Origin: Rhizodiscina lignyota
Taxonomy: Eukaryota > Ascomycota > Dothideomycetes > Aulographales > Rhizodiscinaceae
Assembly (NCBI GenBank): GCA_010015805.1
Contig: ML978121.1
Span: 1,612,001 to 1,676,000, forward strand
Direction: 5' to 3'
DNA: 64,000 bases
Of this stretch, positions 49,016-57,611 are shown piece by piece (the stretch's first letter is position 1; the number at the start of each line of letters is the position of its first letter). The notes below the pieces were generated by a model. The model did not search any database. It was not told the origin of the DNA and saw only the letters and a list, made by a program, of their open reading frames with translations. Position numbers and translations under genes: made by a program.

Positions 49016-51037
49016 TTATATCTTTCCCCCTTCAAGGAATTTCTTTGGGATTAGAACGGTCTTAGCTCTTAGATACTCCCCCAAATTTTTCGCCAACGTA
49101 TCAAGCTTGGAGCCTGAGTTATAACCTCTGTCCAACTGGTTTTTTAAAAGGAAGTGTACAGCCCGTATATTGCGCATTTCGAACCTGTACACTTTTCCAC
49201 CGGAGTAGTCCTCATCTCCTAAAAGCTCTTTGATTTTCGCAATCGACAATAGACTCCGAAGCCAATCGAATTGCTCCTGTGTGCTCACGTAGAAGCCGAC
49301 GTTTGCGTCGGAAGCCTGGGAATACAATCAGCGGAACTCAAATGTTTCTTCCGAGAGCGATGTACCTTGTCTCCGGACCTAGCCAGCGCGATATATCCCA
49401 AAGGTGCTTCTATGGCCTCTCCGAACAGATCCAGCGAGACTGGATCTGGCGTATCGTAGGAGTCTTGTGCTGGATATTCGCGAGTTTCAGGCGGAAGCGG
49501 TATTTTTGTGGTTCGCTCATCATCGAAAAGCAAATGGAGCTGATGATTGCACACGTTCTGAGGGATGAGCGTCACGAAGTACTCAAAATAAGATTTCGCG
49601 GTCGACTGCCGCAGATCATTGCTCCGGCTCACTCCCGGACAGGATTGCAGAACAGTCTCGTAAAGACGCCTGCTGAAGCCATCTGGGAGGCTCGGATTGA
49701 ACAGCTCGGCGTCTGGTGCCTGGGCAAATATTCGAAAGTCCACAGTTGCTAGTTCTTGATTTCGCGAGTTGATCGGGGATGTTCCGTGGACGTGGAACTT
49801 AAGAAGGGAGAACTTTTTTATCAGCTCTTCGCCAATTGCGTATCTCGCCTGCTCCTCCATCCACTGGCACTTCTCTTCGATATCGAGGCCAACAAGGTAA
49901 AAATGCCATCTGCAAGGACTCAGTGAGGCGTTCTAGAAAGAGGTAAGGTTCCTAAATACTCTGCCTGGTATCCTCCATGCGCTGTGACTCCGACGCGGGT
50001 TGTTGGGGGTGGAGGCAAGCCTTCAATGCCACTGACGTGAACTCTGTCTTCACCTCTTTGCTCCAACTGGATATTATGGATATCTGCGACAGTATCGGAG
50101 TTGAAGTAGAGCGGTCCGGAGATTTCGTAAACAAGCTGGGCGGTGACTGTTTCGGTGTTGACGACACCACCTGTATCCTTCTCTTTGACAATGTCGAACT
50201 CTCCTTTCCAGTCAACCTCAGCGATGGGAAAGCCCATATTCAGGTGTCGCCCTGTTCTCATTAAGTCTTTGAACCGACTGTAATACTTTTCTATCGTTAG
50301 CTTGTTCTATTAATCATGAGTCCATGTACGAACCCCTCCAGTTACAAATGCTGAACATTCTATTATGTGGCCCGCTATCAGAGCTCCAGCTAACTCTTTG
50401 TATTGGTCTGCAGTCCAGGAGTGCCACCATGCTGTAAGGCCTATTGTTGGACCTGCGTCACTAACTCTCCCGCAGATGACAATGTCGGCCCCCTGGCGTA
50501 GCGCTTCAGCGATTCCAAGGCTGCCCAGATATGCCTGAGCGCAAATTGGTTCGAACCCCCATTCCTTGAGGGTCTTACCGTCAGTTGTGCTCCGAAACTC
50601 TGTCCCATCCGCGGCCATTTGCTTGAATTGTAAAGTCACGTCGTCCCCTTCTACCCAAGCCACTTTCATTTGATATCCCGCATCTTGAATGATCTGTTTG
50701 CACACCTTTGCAAGCAACTCAGTATCGCTTGCGCCAGCATTGACTACGAGTTTCGCGCCGTTGCGAGCAAGATCATGGATCGCGGGTTCGAAGCATAGAA
50801 GGAATGTGCTGGCGTATTGTGCATTCTTCTTTCGTTCGTCCAGAGGCTGCTGTTCGAGACTGTCGCCAAATTTCTGCAAAAGCCGTTGTTTCCCAGCTCC
50901 ATAACCGGTCATAACATTCTGCATTCATCAAATCTTCGTCATATACGTAGATAACATCTCCGCTGTAAGAAACGTACTTCGCTTAACCAGTCTCCGACAA
51001 TGATTCTGGTAAGGGGCGGGCGCTGCTGAGCAATAGC
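49016..51037 (-). pseudogene. AtuA-like (DUF1446) gene, body lacking its first ~25 codons
   Basis: Five exons can be read (51037-50978, 50918-50334, 50285-49960, 49909-49366, 49315-49016) with introns of 48-59 bp. The family segments are IIVGDWLSE, NVMTGYGAG, KLVVNAGASDTELLAKV, EGDDVT, PICAQAYLGSLGIAEALRQGADIVICGRVSDAG, GGYQAEWHFYLVGLDIEEK and IRAVHFLLKNQLDRG. The first exon begins abruptly: an in-frame TGA at 51038-51040 replaces the expected start and the GCSGG glycine motif. Those missing codons sit at 54549-54620 on the same strand, 3.5 kb upstream. As it stands the gene has no proper start. AtuA is needed for acyclic terpene utilisation in Pseudomonas, with unknown chemistry. A second, intact copy lies at 57612-60279. 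Confidence 0.85.
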
Positions 51038-51661
51038 TCAGTCAAATTCTAGTCTCGAGGAATTGAAATTGTCGTGGAGGTGTAGATGCGCATTTTGGTG
51101 CTCAGTGAACTCTCTCTTCAGCTAACCGTCCGGCCTGGGGAAAGAAGAGGCCTCTAAGTCTGGGGAAATCCCGTCCAGCATTGTACCTCCGGTAAACGAA
51201 GCCATCTTGGCAGGTTATCGTCTTCCTTTGCGCACACACGAAGCCAGCAAGGTTCACAGATGCAAGATGCAAGCACGGATAGAACCAGCTATGTTGTGTA
51301 CTCCGCAATTTTCAACTTCTGCAAGAGGTCTAAAAGTGGGGCGCGCTAATATGAGCTAATGATTAAGCGTTTTAACCTTATCTACATATGATTAGCAACA
51401 CGTCGAACAACTCGAAGAATATCCATGTTCCAGCACGTCTGATGGCAATGATGTATTTGTCGCGAAGTACTCCGTGCATGCCACCACGAGTCACTAGTGT
51501 TGACATCGATACTTGGCATCCTTCTTGTAACCCGATTCAATAAATCAAGAGTAGAGACGCTCAGTTAATGAGACTGAGTTGTCTAGGTTCTCCAGCGCTA
51601 CATCGCATGCCTCAGAATATATACTCTGAAGAGTAATTTAGCAACAGTTAGAATTGCTGTG
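51038..51661. other. Left end of the inserted segment, upstream of crotonase
   Basis: The left breakpoint with the AtuA-like body is at about 51038. The rest contains the crotonase promoter. A minus-strand frame near 51102-51308 shows no family resemblance. Confidence 0.45.
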
Positions 51662-52612
51662 ATGGCGGCACCAAGAACGAAGAATCCAGTTCCAGAATGG
51701 GTCGAAGTACCTTATCCTCACATCGAGTACAGCCTCATCTCCTTCCCTCGCAAGCACATCCTTCTCGTCACGATAAACCGTCCCCAATATATGAACTGCC
51801 TTCCTGTGGAAGCGACCATTGAGTTAGGAGCGCTGTGGAAGTGGTATGATAACGAGCCCCAGCTGAGGTGTGCGGTCTTCACAGGAGCAGGCGAGAAAGC
51901 ATTCTGTGCGGGAATGGATCTACGTCAGAGGCTTGATATCATCAATACCAACGATATTGCACTTGAGTACCCACAAGGGGGATTTGGGGGGATGAGCAAT
52001 CGAACGGGCAAGAAGCCTATTCTGTCTGCTGTGAACGGGCATGCTCATGATGAGATTCTCCTCCTGCTAGGCTGGTAGTAATTAAGCTCATATGTTCAAG
52101 GCGGCGGCTTCGAGATCGTTCTTAATTCAGACGTTATATTTGCCTCTCCCAACGCTACATTTCGATTGCCCGAAGTCCTCCGCGGCGTAAGCGCTCTCGC
52201 GGGTGCATTGCCTCGCTGTATGTGGCTCTTCGGGAATCACCGCACTATGGACTTGATCCTTACCGGGCGGCAGCTAACAGTGGAGGAAGCCAAGGAATGG
52301 GGTTTGGTCAAGGATATCGTCCCACTGGAGGGACTGTTGGAGAGAGTAATAGCGTATGTGGAAGAGATTGCGTCACATAGTAAGTAATTAACTCCAAATA
52401 TGCTGGAAAAGAACTTATATATTTTAGGCCCAGACGCGGTCATTATCTCCAGGATAGCGGCGAGAGAAGCATGGGAAACGGGTGTGAGCAGGGCCACAAT
52501 GCGAGGCCAGGAGATATATGCGGAGGCGATGTTGAGGAGTAAAAATTCTGCGGAAGGCCTTGCAGCATACAACGAAAGGCGAAGCCCGAAATGGCTCCCG
52601 TCTTACTTGTGA
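51662..52612 (+). pseudogene. Enoyl-CoA hydratase/isomerase (crotonase), first splice donor mutated
   Basis: Three exons (51662-52049, 52101-52379, 52428-52612) would give about 283 aa in frame. Crotonase landmarks are ILLVTINRPQYMNCL, AVFTGAGEKAFCAGMDLRQR (oxyanion hole), ILSAVNGHAH joined to GGGFEIVLNSDVIFASPNATFRLPEV, and LTGRQLTVEEAKEWGLV. The second intron is normal (GTAAGT, 48 bp). The first intron should begin at 52050, but the sequence there is ATGAG instead of GTGAG: a G-to-A change removes the GT donor. Read-through reaches a TAG nine codons later. I know no alternative GT that keeps the frame. The gene is probably inactive, although the rest is well preserved. It lies inside the segment that splits the AtuA-like gene. 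Confidence 0.82.
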
Positions 52613-52968
52613 TATAAGCTGCATTCTTCCGCCGGAATTGCTCGATTGCCAAAGCATCAATTTTATAATTACACTGTGGCCCTTCCTCAAGCTGCTCGTC
52701 TGGTCGTATAAGCACAGAACATACGGGCAACCTTTGATTGATTCCCCCTTAGACAGGTAATGACATACAACCAAGACACAAATAGTCACGACAGCGATGT
52801 TCGAGATATACATATCCATCATTCCTCACCAATTCAGCCACTATACGAATTCTTTCATAGCCTTGTTACAGATATGTCCTTGCCGTCCAAGCACTATTTG
52901 AATCAATCATACGGGAGCCTTGCTATCCTTCATTCCACCATGATGCATTTTCCTCTCAACCTTGTCCG
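52613..52968. other. Convergent intergenic region
   Basis: Spacer between the crotonase and MFS 3' ends. Nothing further is seen. Confidence 0.5.
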
Positions 52969-54548
52969 TCAAGTGCTTCTTTGCGTCTTTTGAGAACAGG
53001 CTTCCAATAATGGCAATACCACCAAACCCAAGAGAGGCCAGATAAACAGCTTAAAAGCTTGGGAGTACGCAGTGGGAAGTACGCCTGCTACTGCAGCTCG
53101 GACGCTTGATGAGAGGCCTGGTAGTGTTGCGAATTCTCCGTTAACCACGGCAGCAACGACAGTCGGCACTTGGTCAGCAGGCAGTCCAGCAGCCGTTGCA
53201 GCGGGACCAATATTTGCTGGTAGGGTGTGGCCAGGCGGTTGTTGAGGATGGTGACATACACGGCCACAGCGATCAATCCCCCAGCAGATCGAATAGATGC
53301 GAGAAGTCCGGATGCGAGACCAATATCTGCAGCCTTGCAGAACAAGGGCGCCAGGGCCAACGAAGCCAGTTCAATGAAACCCACGAAAAATGGCCCTATC
53401 ATCGTGAATGCTATGCCCATTTTCAAGGTGCTGGGCGTAAAGGCTGCCAGAGCGGCGACGAACCCAACCATCGAGCATGCTGAGAATATCAGCCAATATC
53501 TGGTATTTTCACCCCACTTGACGATCACTGCTGCGCAAATTTGGCCGAGCGCTGTGGCACTTGCTACAGTCGACGACAGCCAACCCGCATATGTAACATC
53601 CTAGGTATACAATGCTGCGACCTGTTGAGGCCAAAGAAATATCGCAGAATAATAAAACATCGAAGCCACTGTCGCGCAGGCTACCAGGCTAATGAAGCCT
53701 CGGTTCGCGAAAAATTTCACCGGTATGGCTGGATATTTGAGGTCGTCAAAGCCTTCGTAAATGAAGAGCACAATTAAACAGACGCCACCGAGAACGGTGC
53801 TACTGATGACTGCTGCCGATTTCCAAGGATAGATGACGCCTCCCCAGGAGATTCCCATCAGGAATACGGTCAATCCAGCGGTCCAGAGAAAAATACCGAC
53901 ATCTGAATAAGTGTTAGTTTCAGTTCCCCTTTCATTCAGTGCAACGTACAGTCGAGTTCTTTCAGAAGCTGCCTCTTCGTCTTGTGTTCATGCAACTGCT
54001 CGAACTTTGGTGGTCGATAAAATAGAAAGAGTAAGATGATAGCCAGTCCTACGACAATAATGTTAATGTAATAGCAAAATCGCCAACCTAACGACGGATG
54101 TTCGATGAATTTCCTGGCAATAACTGAGCCAAATGTTGCAATGGGTGCATTTGTTAAGAATATGAACGATAATATGGCGGGTCTGTATTTGTTTGGCACT
54201 GAATTGTTGTTAGCACGTATCAACCATAAACCCCCCCTTTTTTTCTTTTTTTTTTTCTTGACGTACCGAGTTCCCCAAGGGCGACATTGAAGCTGAGCTG
54301 AACAGTCTCTCCAAGACCATACACAGCGCTTCCAACGATGAGAGTGTCCTTTGCAACAATCAGCAGGGGCTTGCTTCTACCTTGCATCACGGATACCAAC
54401 CACATTCTGCGCTGTAGCAGACGATAATCCCCACCAAGGCGATGGTATTTCCCCCAATAAAGAACCACCTTCTCCCAAATAAGTCTGAAAGTCGACCAAG
54501 AATTGTATAAGTAAAAGAGAGTGAGAGAGTTCGAGCTATGTTGGCAAA
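52969..54548 (-). pseudogene. Tri12-like MFS transporter, headless and disrupted
   Basis: The strand encodes most of a 14-helix MFS protein: LGRLSDLFGRRWFFIGG, AVYGLGETVQLSFNVALGELVPNKYR, GWRFCYYINIIVVGLAI, DYVGIFLWTAGLTVFLMGISWGG and SGLLASIRSAGGLIAVAVYV. It resembles Tri12-type efflux pumps. Introns at 54199-54266 and 53903-53949 are normal. The defects are these. The first helix is missing, replaced upstream by the AtuA-like start. An in-frame TAG lies at 53601-53603 between ALYT and DVTYAGW. A one-base loss near 53222 shifts the frame between NNRLA and TLPANIGPAA. Between VGIIVC (about 54425) and TLIVGSAVYG (about 54345) I could not find an intron in phase, so a further indel is possible. 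Not functional as sequenced. Confidence 0.85.
54231..54258. repeat. Poly-C/poly-T tract in an MFS intron
   Basis: Seven C followed by a run of T broken by single C residues, on the plus strand, inside the intron 54199-54266. A similar C13-T9 tract occurs in an intron at 59180-59201. Confidence 0.8.
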
Positions 54549-54620
54549 GACCCTGTCTGTAAAGCCACCACTGCATCCTGCAATGCGTACTGGTCTTCTT
54601 CTGTTACTTGTGGGCGACAT
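54549..54620 (-). pseudogene. Displaced first 24 codons of the AtuA-like gene, fused to MFS
   Basis: From ATG 54620 the sequence reads MSPTSNRRRPVRIAGCSGG followed by FTDRV. The PVRIAGCSGGFTDRV part is the N-terminal glycine motif of AtuA-like proteins (the intact copy at 57612 has PIRVAGCSGG). The frame then runs without a break into FANIARTLSLSFTYTILGRLSD, which is MFS sequence. The combined frame ends after 77 codons unless splicing intervenes. The AtuA-like body that should follow begins at 51037 with AIAQQRPP. The two parts fit together with the expected spacing. Confidence 0.82.
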
Positions 54621-55217
54621 AATTTTGAATACCTCTCGCCCGGCCTTCGAGTGTTCCGACTAGAATAAGCCATTCCCTCTTGCTTCAATAGCAATGCTTC
54701 TAGTTAAGTCGACGTGAAAGCTCCGATGCCAGATTCGGCATCCCGGCAAACAATGCAGGACCAAGTCAATGTAGATTCGAGCAAAGGCTGAACACGAAGG
54801 GATATCGTTTTCCTTATACGAATTTGGGAGGACCGAACTCGCTTTCCCTTTGGAAGGATTTCATACTTCCCCTCTTTCACAGACTAATGATTCAGCGCCC
54901 GTGCCTATCCACACACGCTAATTCCCCAGAAACACCAATCTCACGTGGTCAGGCCTTCGCCAGAGAAACACCGGAATGGTTGTCAGCCAAGATGGTCTGA
55001 AGCTTTTACCGTGCGTGGGAGTTTAAAATTTGCATCAAAGGTGCGAAGATGGCGAGCATTTTCTGCAGTTCCAAGGTTCGTCGTCGCCGGGTATTCAAGC
55101 AAACCTCAGAAATCTTTTGTCTCCACATCTCTTTTTCATATTGTGCACTTGCTGTTGACAAAAATCAATCATAACCCAAAGTTGCCAATCAACAACGATG
55201 CACAAGACAGTCATGCA
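54621..55217. other. Former AtuA-like promoter region
   Basis: Sequence upstream of the displaced AtuA-like start. No gene is seen. Confidence 0.4.
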
Positions 55218-55438
55218 GGTGACAAAATAACTGCGTCCGACTAACTGAACGTCCTTTAGGAGGAAGACATTTCGTTCTTGAGCACAAGTGAGAGTATCTC
55301 TGAAATCTTGATTTAATATATACTGCAGTCTATTCATCGCAAATACATAGGTTGGTATACTCGGCTTATGTTAGTTGATGATGGTGTACATCCTCGAAGT
55401 TTGAGATATTGCAGCTACGACTCAACTATTTTGTCACC
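55218..55438. mobile_element. Short inverted-end repeat element, copy 1
   Basis: The 221 bp unit begins GGTGACAAAATA and ends TATTTTGTCACC, a perfect 12 bp terminal inverted repeat that extends imperfectly to about 21 bp. It resembles the copies at 60438-60656 and about 61310-61631, notably in the sequence around GAGAG-ATCTCTGAAA. It has no coding capacity, so it fits a MITE-like non-autonomous element. I could not identify a target-site duplication. Confidence 0.6.
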
Positions 55439-55546
55439 AACTTGGACGGTCTAAACCCCGTGAGCTACTCGCCTTAGAGCTACTAGTTTTGAATCCACCT
55501 GGTCCAAGCCGAAGTCACAATTCCGCCGCAACCGAGAAGAAAAAGG

Positions 55547-55675
55547 ATGGATTCCGACCCAGAAAAACTGAAAATTGTAGAGGCAGTTGAGCAGTCTAAC
55601 GCTTCCACCGACATTCACGACTCGACTTCTCCTGAGGATGGGAAAGTAAGCTTCAAGACGAAGTTAGCTGTGTTT
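55547..55675 (+). pseudogene. Isolated first exon of an MFS transporter
   Basis: From ATG 55547 the frame encodes a polar head (MDSDPEKLKIVEAVEQSN) and then SFKTKLAVF, the usual lead-in to the first helix of MFS drug transporters. A donor-like GTTAGT follows at 55676, but no MFS exon lies downstream on this strand. Immediately beyond it, at 55691, sits a MaoC exon on the opposite strand. It may be the missing head of the MFS at 52969-54548, which lacks exactly this part, but in inverted orientation. Confidence 0.5.
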
Positions 55676-55690
55676 GTTAGTTCCTCTCAC

Positions 55691-55831
55691 TCCAATTGCA
55701 TAGGCATAAAGGAGGATATCTCTGCGATTATAGCTGTACTTTATTAGAGGATACCTGTACCCAGTGGCTTTGCAAAAGTCGACATTGTCATGGCGACCGG
55801 TTTCATTCTTGATTGGTCTGTCGCTTTCCAT
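55691..55831 (-). pseudogene. Isolated first exon of a MaoC-like (hot-dog) dehydratase
   Basis: Reads 47 codons from ATG 55831. The segment GYRYPLIKYSYNRRDILLYAYAIG has the N-terminal pattern of fungal MaoC/Fox2-type hydratases, where a KF/YP-x-x-x-Y-S/T-x-x-RD-x-x-LYA-x-x-IG block precedes the hot-dog domain. A proper donor GTGAGA follows at 55690. The next exons are absent: the sequence beyond is the MFS head on the other strand. The family hydrates enoyl-CoA, which fits the crotonase and AtuA-like neighbours. Confidence 0.5.
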
Positions 55832-56463
55832 GCCGATAGAGAGCATATAGATCTTTGGAGGATCCAGGAAATGCACAACCAATTGAAGACAAAGAAACAA
55901 GGTGCACGACATGACATGAAACGAAGAAGCATTGGAAACTCGAGACCACTGAACGTGTCCAAGCAGCGCTAATGAGGAAGCGGAAGAGCTACTCCAGGGT
56001 TCGGTGACTACCCGCCGGCTGGTAGGAATAGAACAGCGTACTAACCTTGCCATCGCTAAACCGTTTATCTTAGAGCTGTCGAAGGCCCACATAAACCATA
56101 CGGCCTGTTGTTGTTCGGTGCGTACGGCAAATGAGTTTGTTGGAACTTCAATTGGGACCAGGAATGCAGGCTGACTCATTGCGCACGACGCGTCCGTGTC
56201 CAAGAGTCGCGTTTGTCTCCCCATCCGTTTTCCTCACTGTCTCAATTGGGATGGAAAACTTCTGAAAAATGTTTCCCGGTGAAGATGATGAGCCGCTTCG
56301 GCACCGAATGGCTTCTTACCTTCGGATTTGTGTCATTGCAGTTGCACTGGCCTCTAACGGGTTCAGACCGCACACGCCGCCACGACTTGGGAGTTGCATA
56401 ACCGTTCTCTATCCTCCTTACCTGTCGAGCTCATGTGAAGTTTGATAATCACTCAGTTTCGCA
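55832..56463. other. Intergenic
   Basis: Divergent region between the MaoC fragment and the ABM gene. Long frames on the minus strand lack motifs. Confidence 0.45.
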
Positions 56464-57213
56464 ATGGGATCTATTATCGTTGTCGGGCATCTGACAACTC
56501 GTGGACAAGCTGCGCGACAAAAGGCACGGACAGTCTATTGTGATATACCCAGCTTGGCTGACTGACATTTTCAGGTCATCGATGGTCTGACCAAGGTCAT
56601 GCATTACTCGAAAGAGAACGAACCAGGAGTTCCACAATATGCCATTACTGTTCCCAGGGATGAATCGGACGAGAAGTCCGTGTTTGTGATTGAAGAGTAT
56701 ATCCTGCTCTCACACTCGTACCAATGTTTGGTGCCTAACTCTGCTAGATATGCCAACAAGACGACTTTAGATGCGCACATGAAAACAAATGTCATTCAAG
56801 ACCTCCTGAAGACATTTGGTTCCGAACTCCTCCTCGAGGGCAATCCCCAAGTCTACAACCTCCAAACCCTGCATGTTCTCACTCGACCGGAAGCCAACCG
56901 AGCCGACTCGTATATAGTATTTGGCATCATAAGCTATGTAAAAGGCAAAGTCGCAGAAGGCTTGCCGTTCTGGAAGGCAGTTTTTGAAACAACAAAAACC
57001 GACGAACCGGGCTCGTTCGGATATTGTGTCTGCCGGGACGAAGAAGAAAACCCTGACGAGCTGTATACGGTTGAGGTCTATGAAAGTGAAAAATACCTAT
57101 GGGACGTCCACGCAAAGAGCCATGCTGTCAAGGCGAACATGAAGACAATGCACATCCGTGAAGGTTTGCAGCGATACTTTCTCAAGTTGGTGGCCGGCTA
57201 CTTTCACAAGTAG
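56464..57213 (+). CDS. Tandem ABM-type (antibiotic biosynthesis monooxygenase fold) protein, GC-AG first intron
   Basis: Exons 56464-56523, 56575-56696 and 56748-57213 give about 215 aa. Exon 1 is MGSIIVVGHLTTRGQAARQK. It joins VIDGLTKVMHYSKENEPG, and the second join yields FVIEEYANKTTLDAHMKT, the typical ABM end. The second half repeats the fold (IISYVKGKVAEG, then YTVEVYESEKYLWDVHAKSHAVK). The first intron (51 bp, 56524-56574) starts with GC rather than GT, ends CAG and has a good branch region; GC-AG introns are a normal minority class. The second intron is 51 bp, so it does not disturb the frame if retained. ABM proteins are small monooxygenases or dimeric stress/ligand proteins without cofactors. 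This one looks intact. Confidence 0.8.
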
Positions 57214-57611
57214 ATGAGCTGCCATTTCTGTAATCCTCTCAAAAATAAACCATTACGTTTCCGCGTGACCTGCTCTTCTCCTCAATGTCACGATGGACCA
57301 GTATCAAATACACTCTCGAGGTAGATTTGGATATGCTGTTCCGAGTTCTCCGCAGGGTCTTTTGATGGTGGGCCAGATTCTAGACATGCAGCTGGTTCCG
57401 ATATATCCATCGCACTGAATCATTAGCGTCACCAATGCCCTGACCAATCATTTCAGTCTGAAAGCTCCGCTGGAAATGGAGATACCGTGAATTCCGAGAG
57501 GGAATTCATATCAGTCGTATCATCTCACATATATTAGATTTCAATTCTGTCTTGTATTAGCCTGGCACCGTACCTTCCCTCAATATCCAGTCATTCTTCG
57601 TACATTTCGAA
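57214..57611. other. Intergenic, promoter of intact AtuA-like gene
   Basis: Between two plus-strand genes. No further feature is seen. Confidence 0.5.

Noticed and set aside
50546-50566. tRNA T-loop-like sequence GGTTCGAACCCC
   Set aside because: Lies in the AtuA-like coding sequence (WGFEPICAQ region); no acceptor or anticodon stem around it.
51038-54548. Single very long intron linking the two AtuA-like parts
   Set aside because: It would span two other genes and exceed every other intron here by more than tenfold; an inserted segment is simpler.
55832-56224. Upstream extension of the minus-strand frame containing the MaoC fragment
   Set aside because: The MaoC-like part begins at ATG 55831; upstream residues show no relation to the family.
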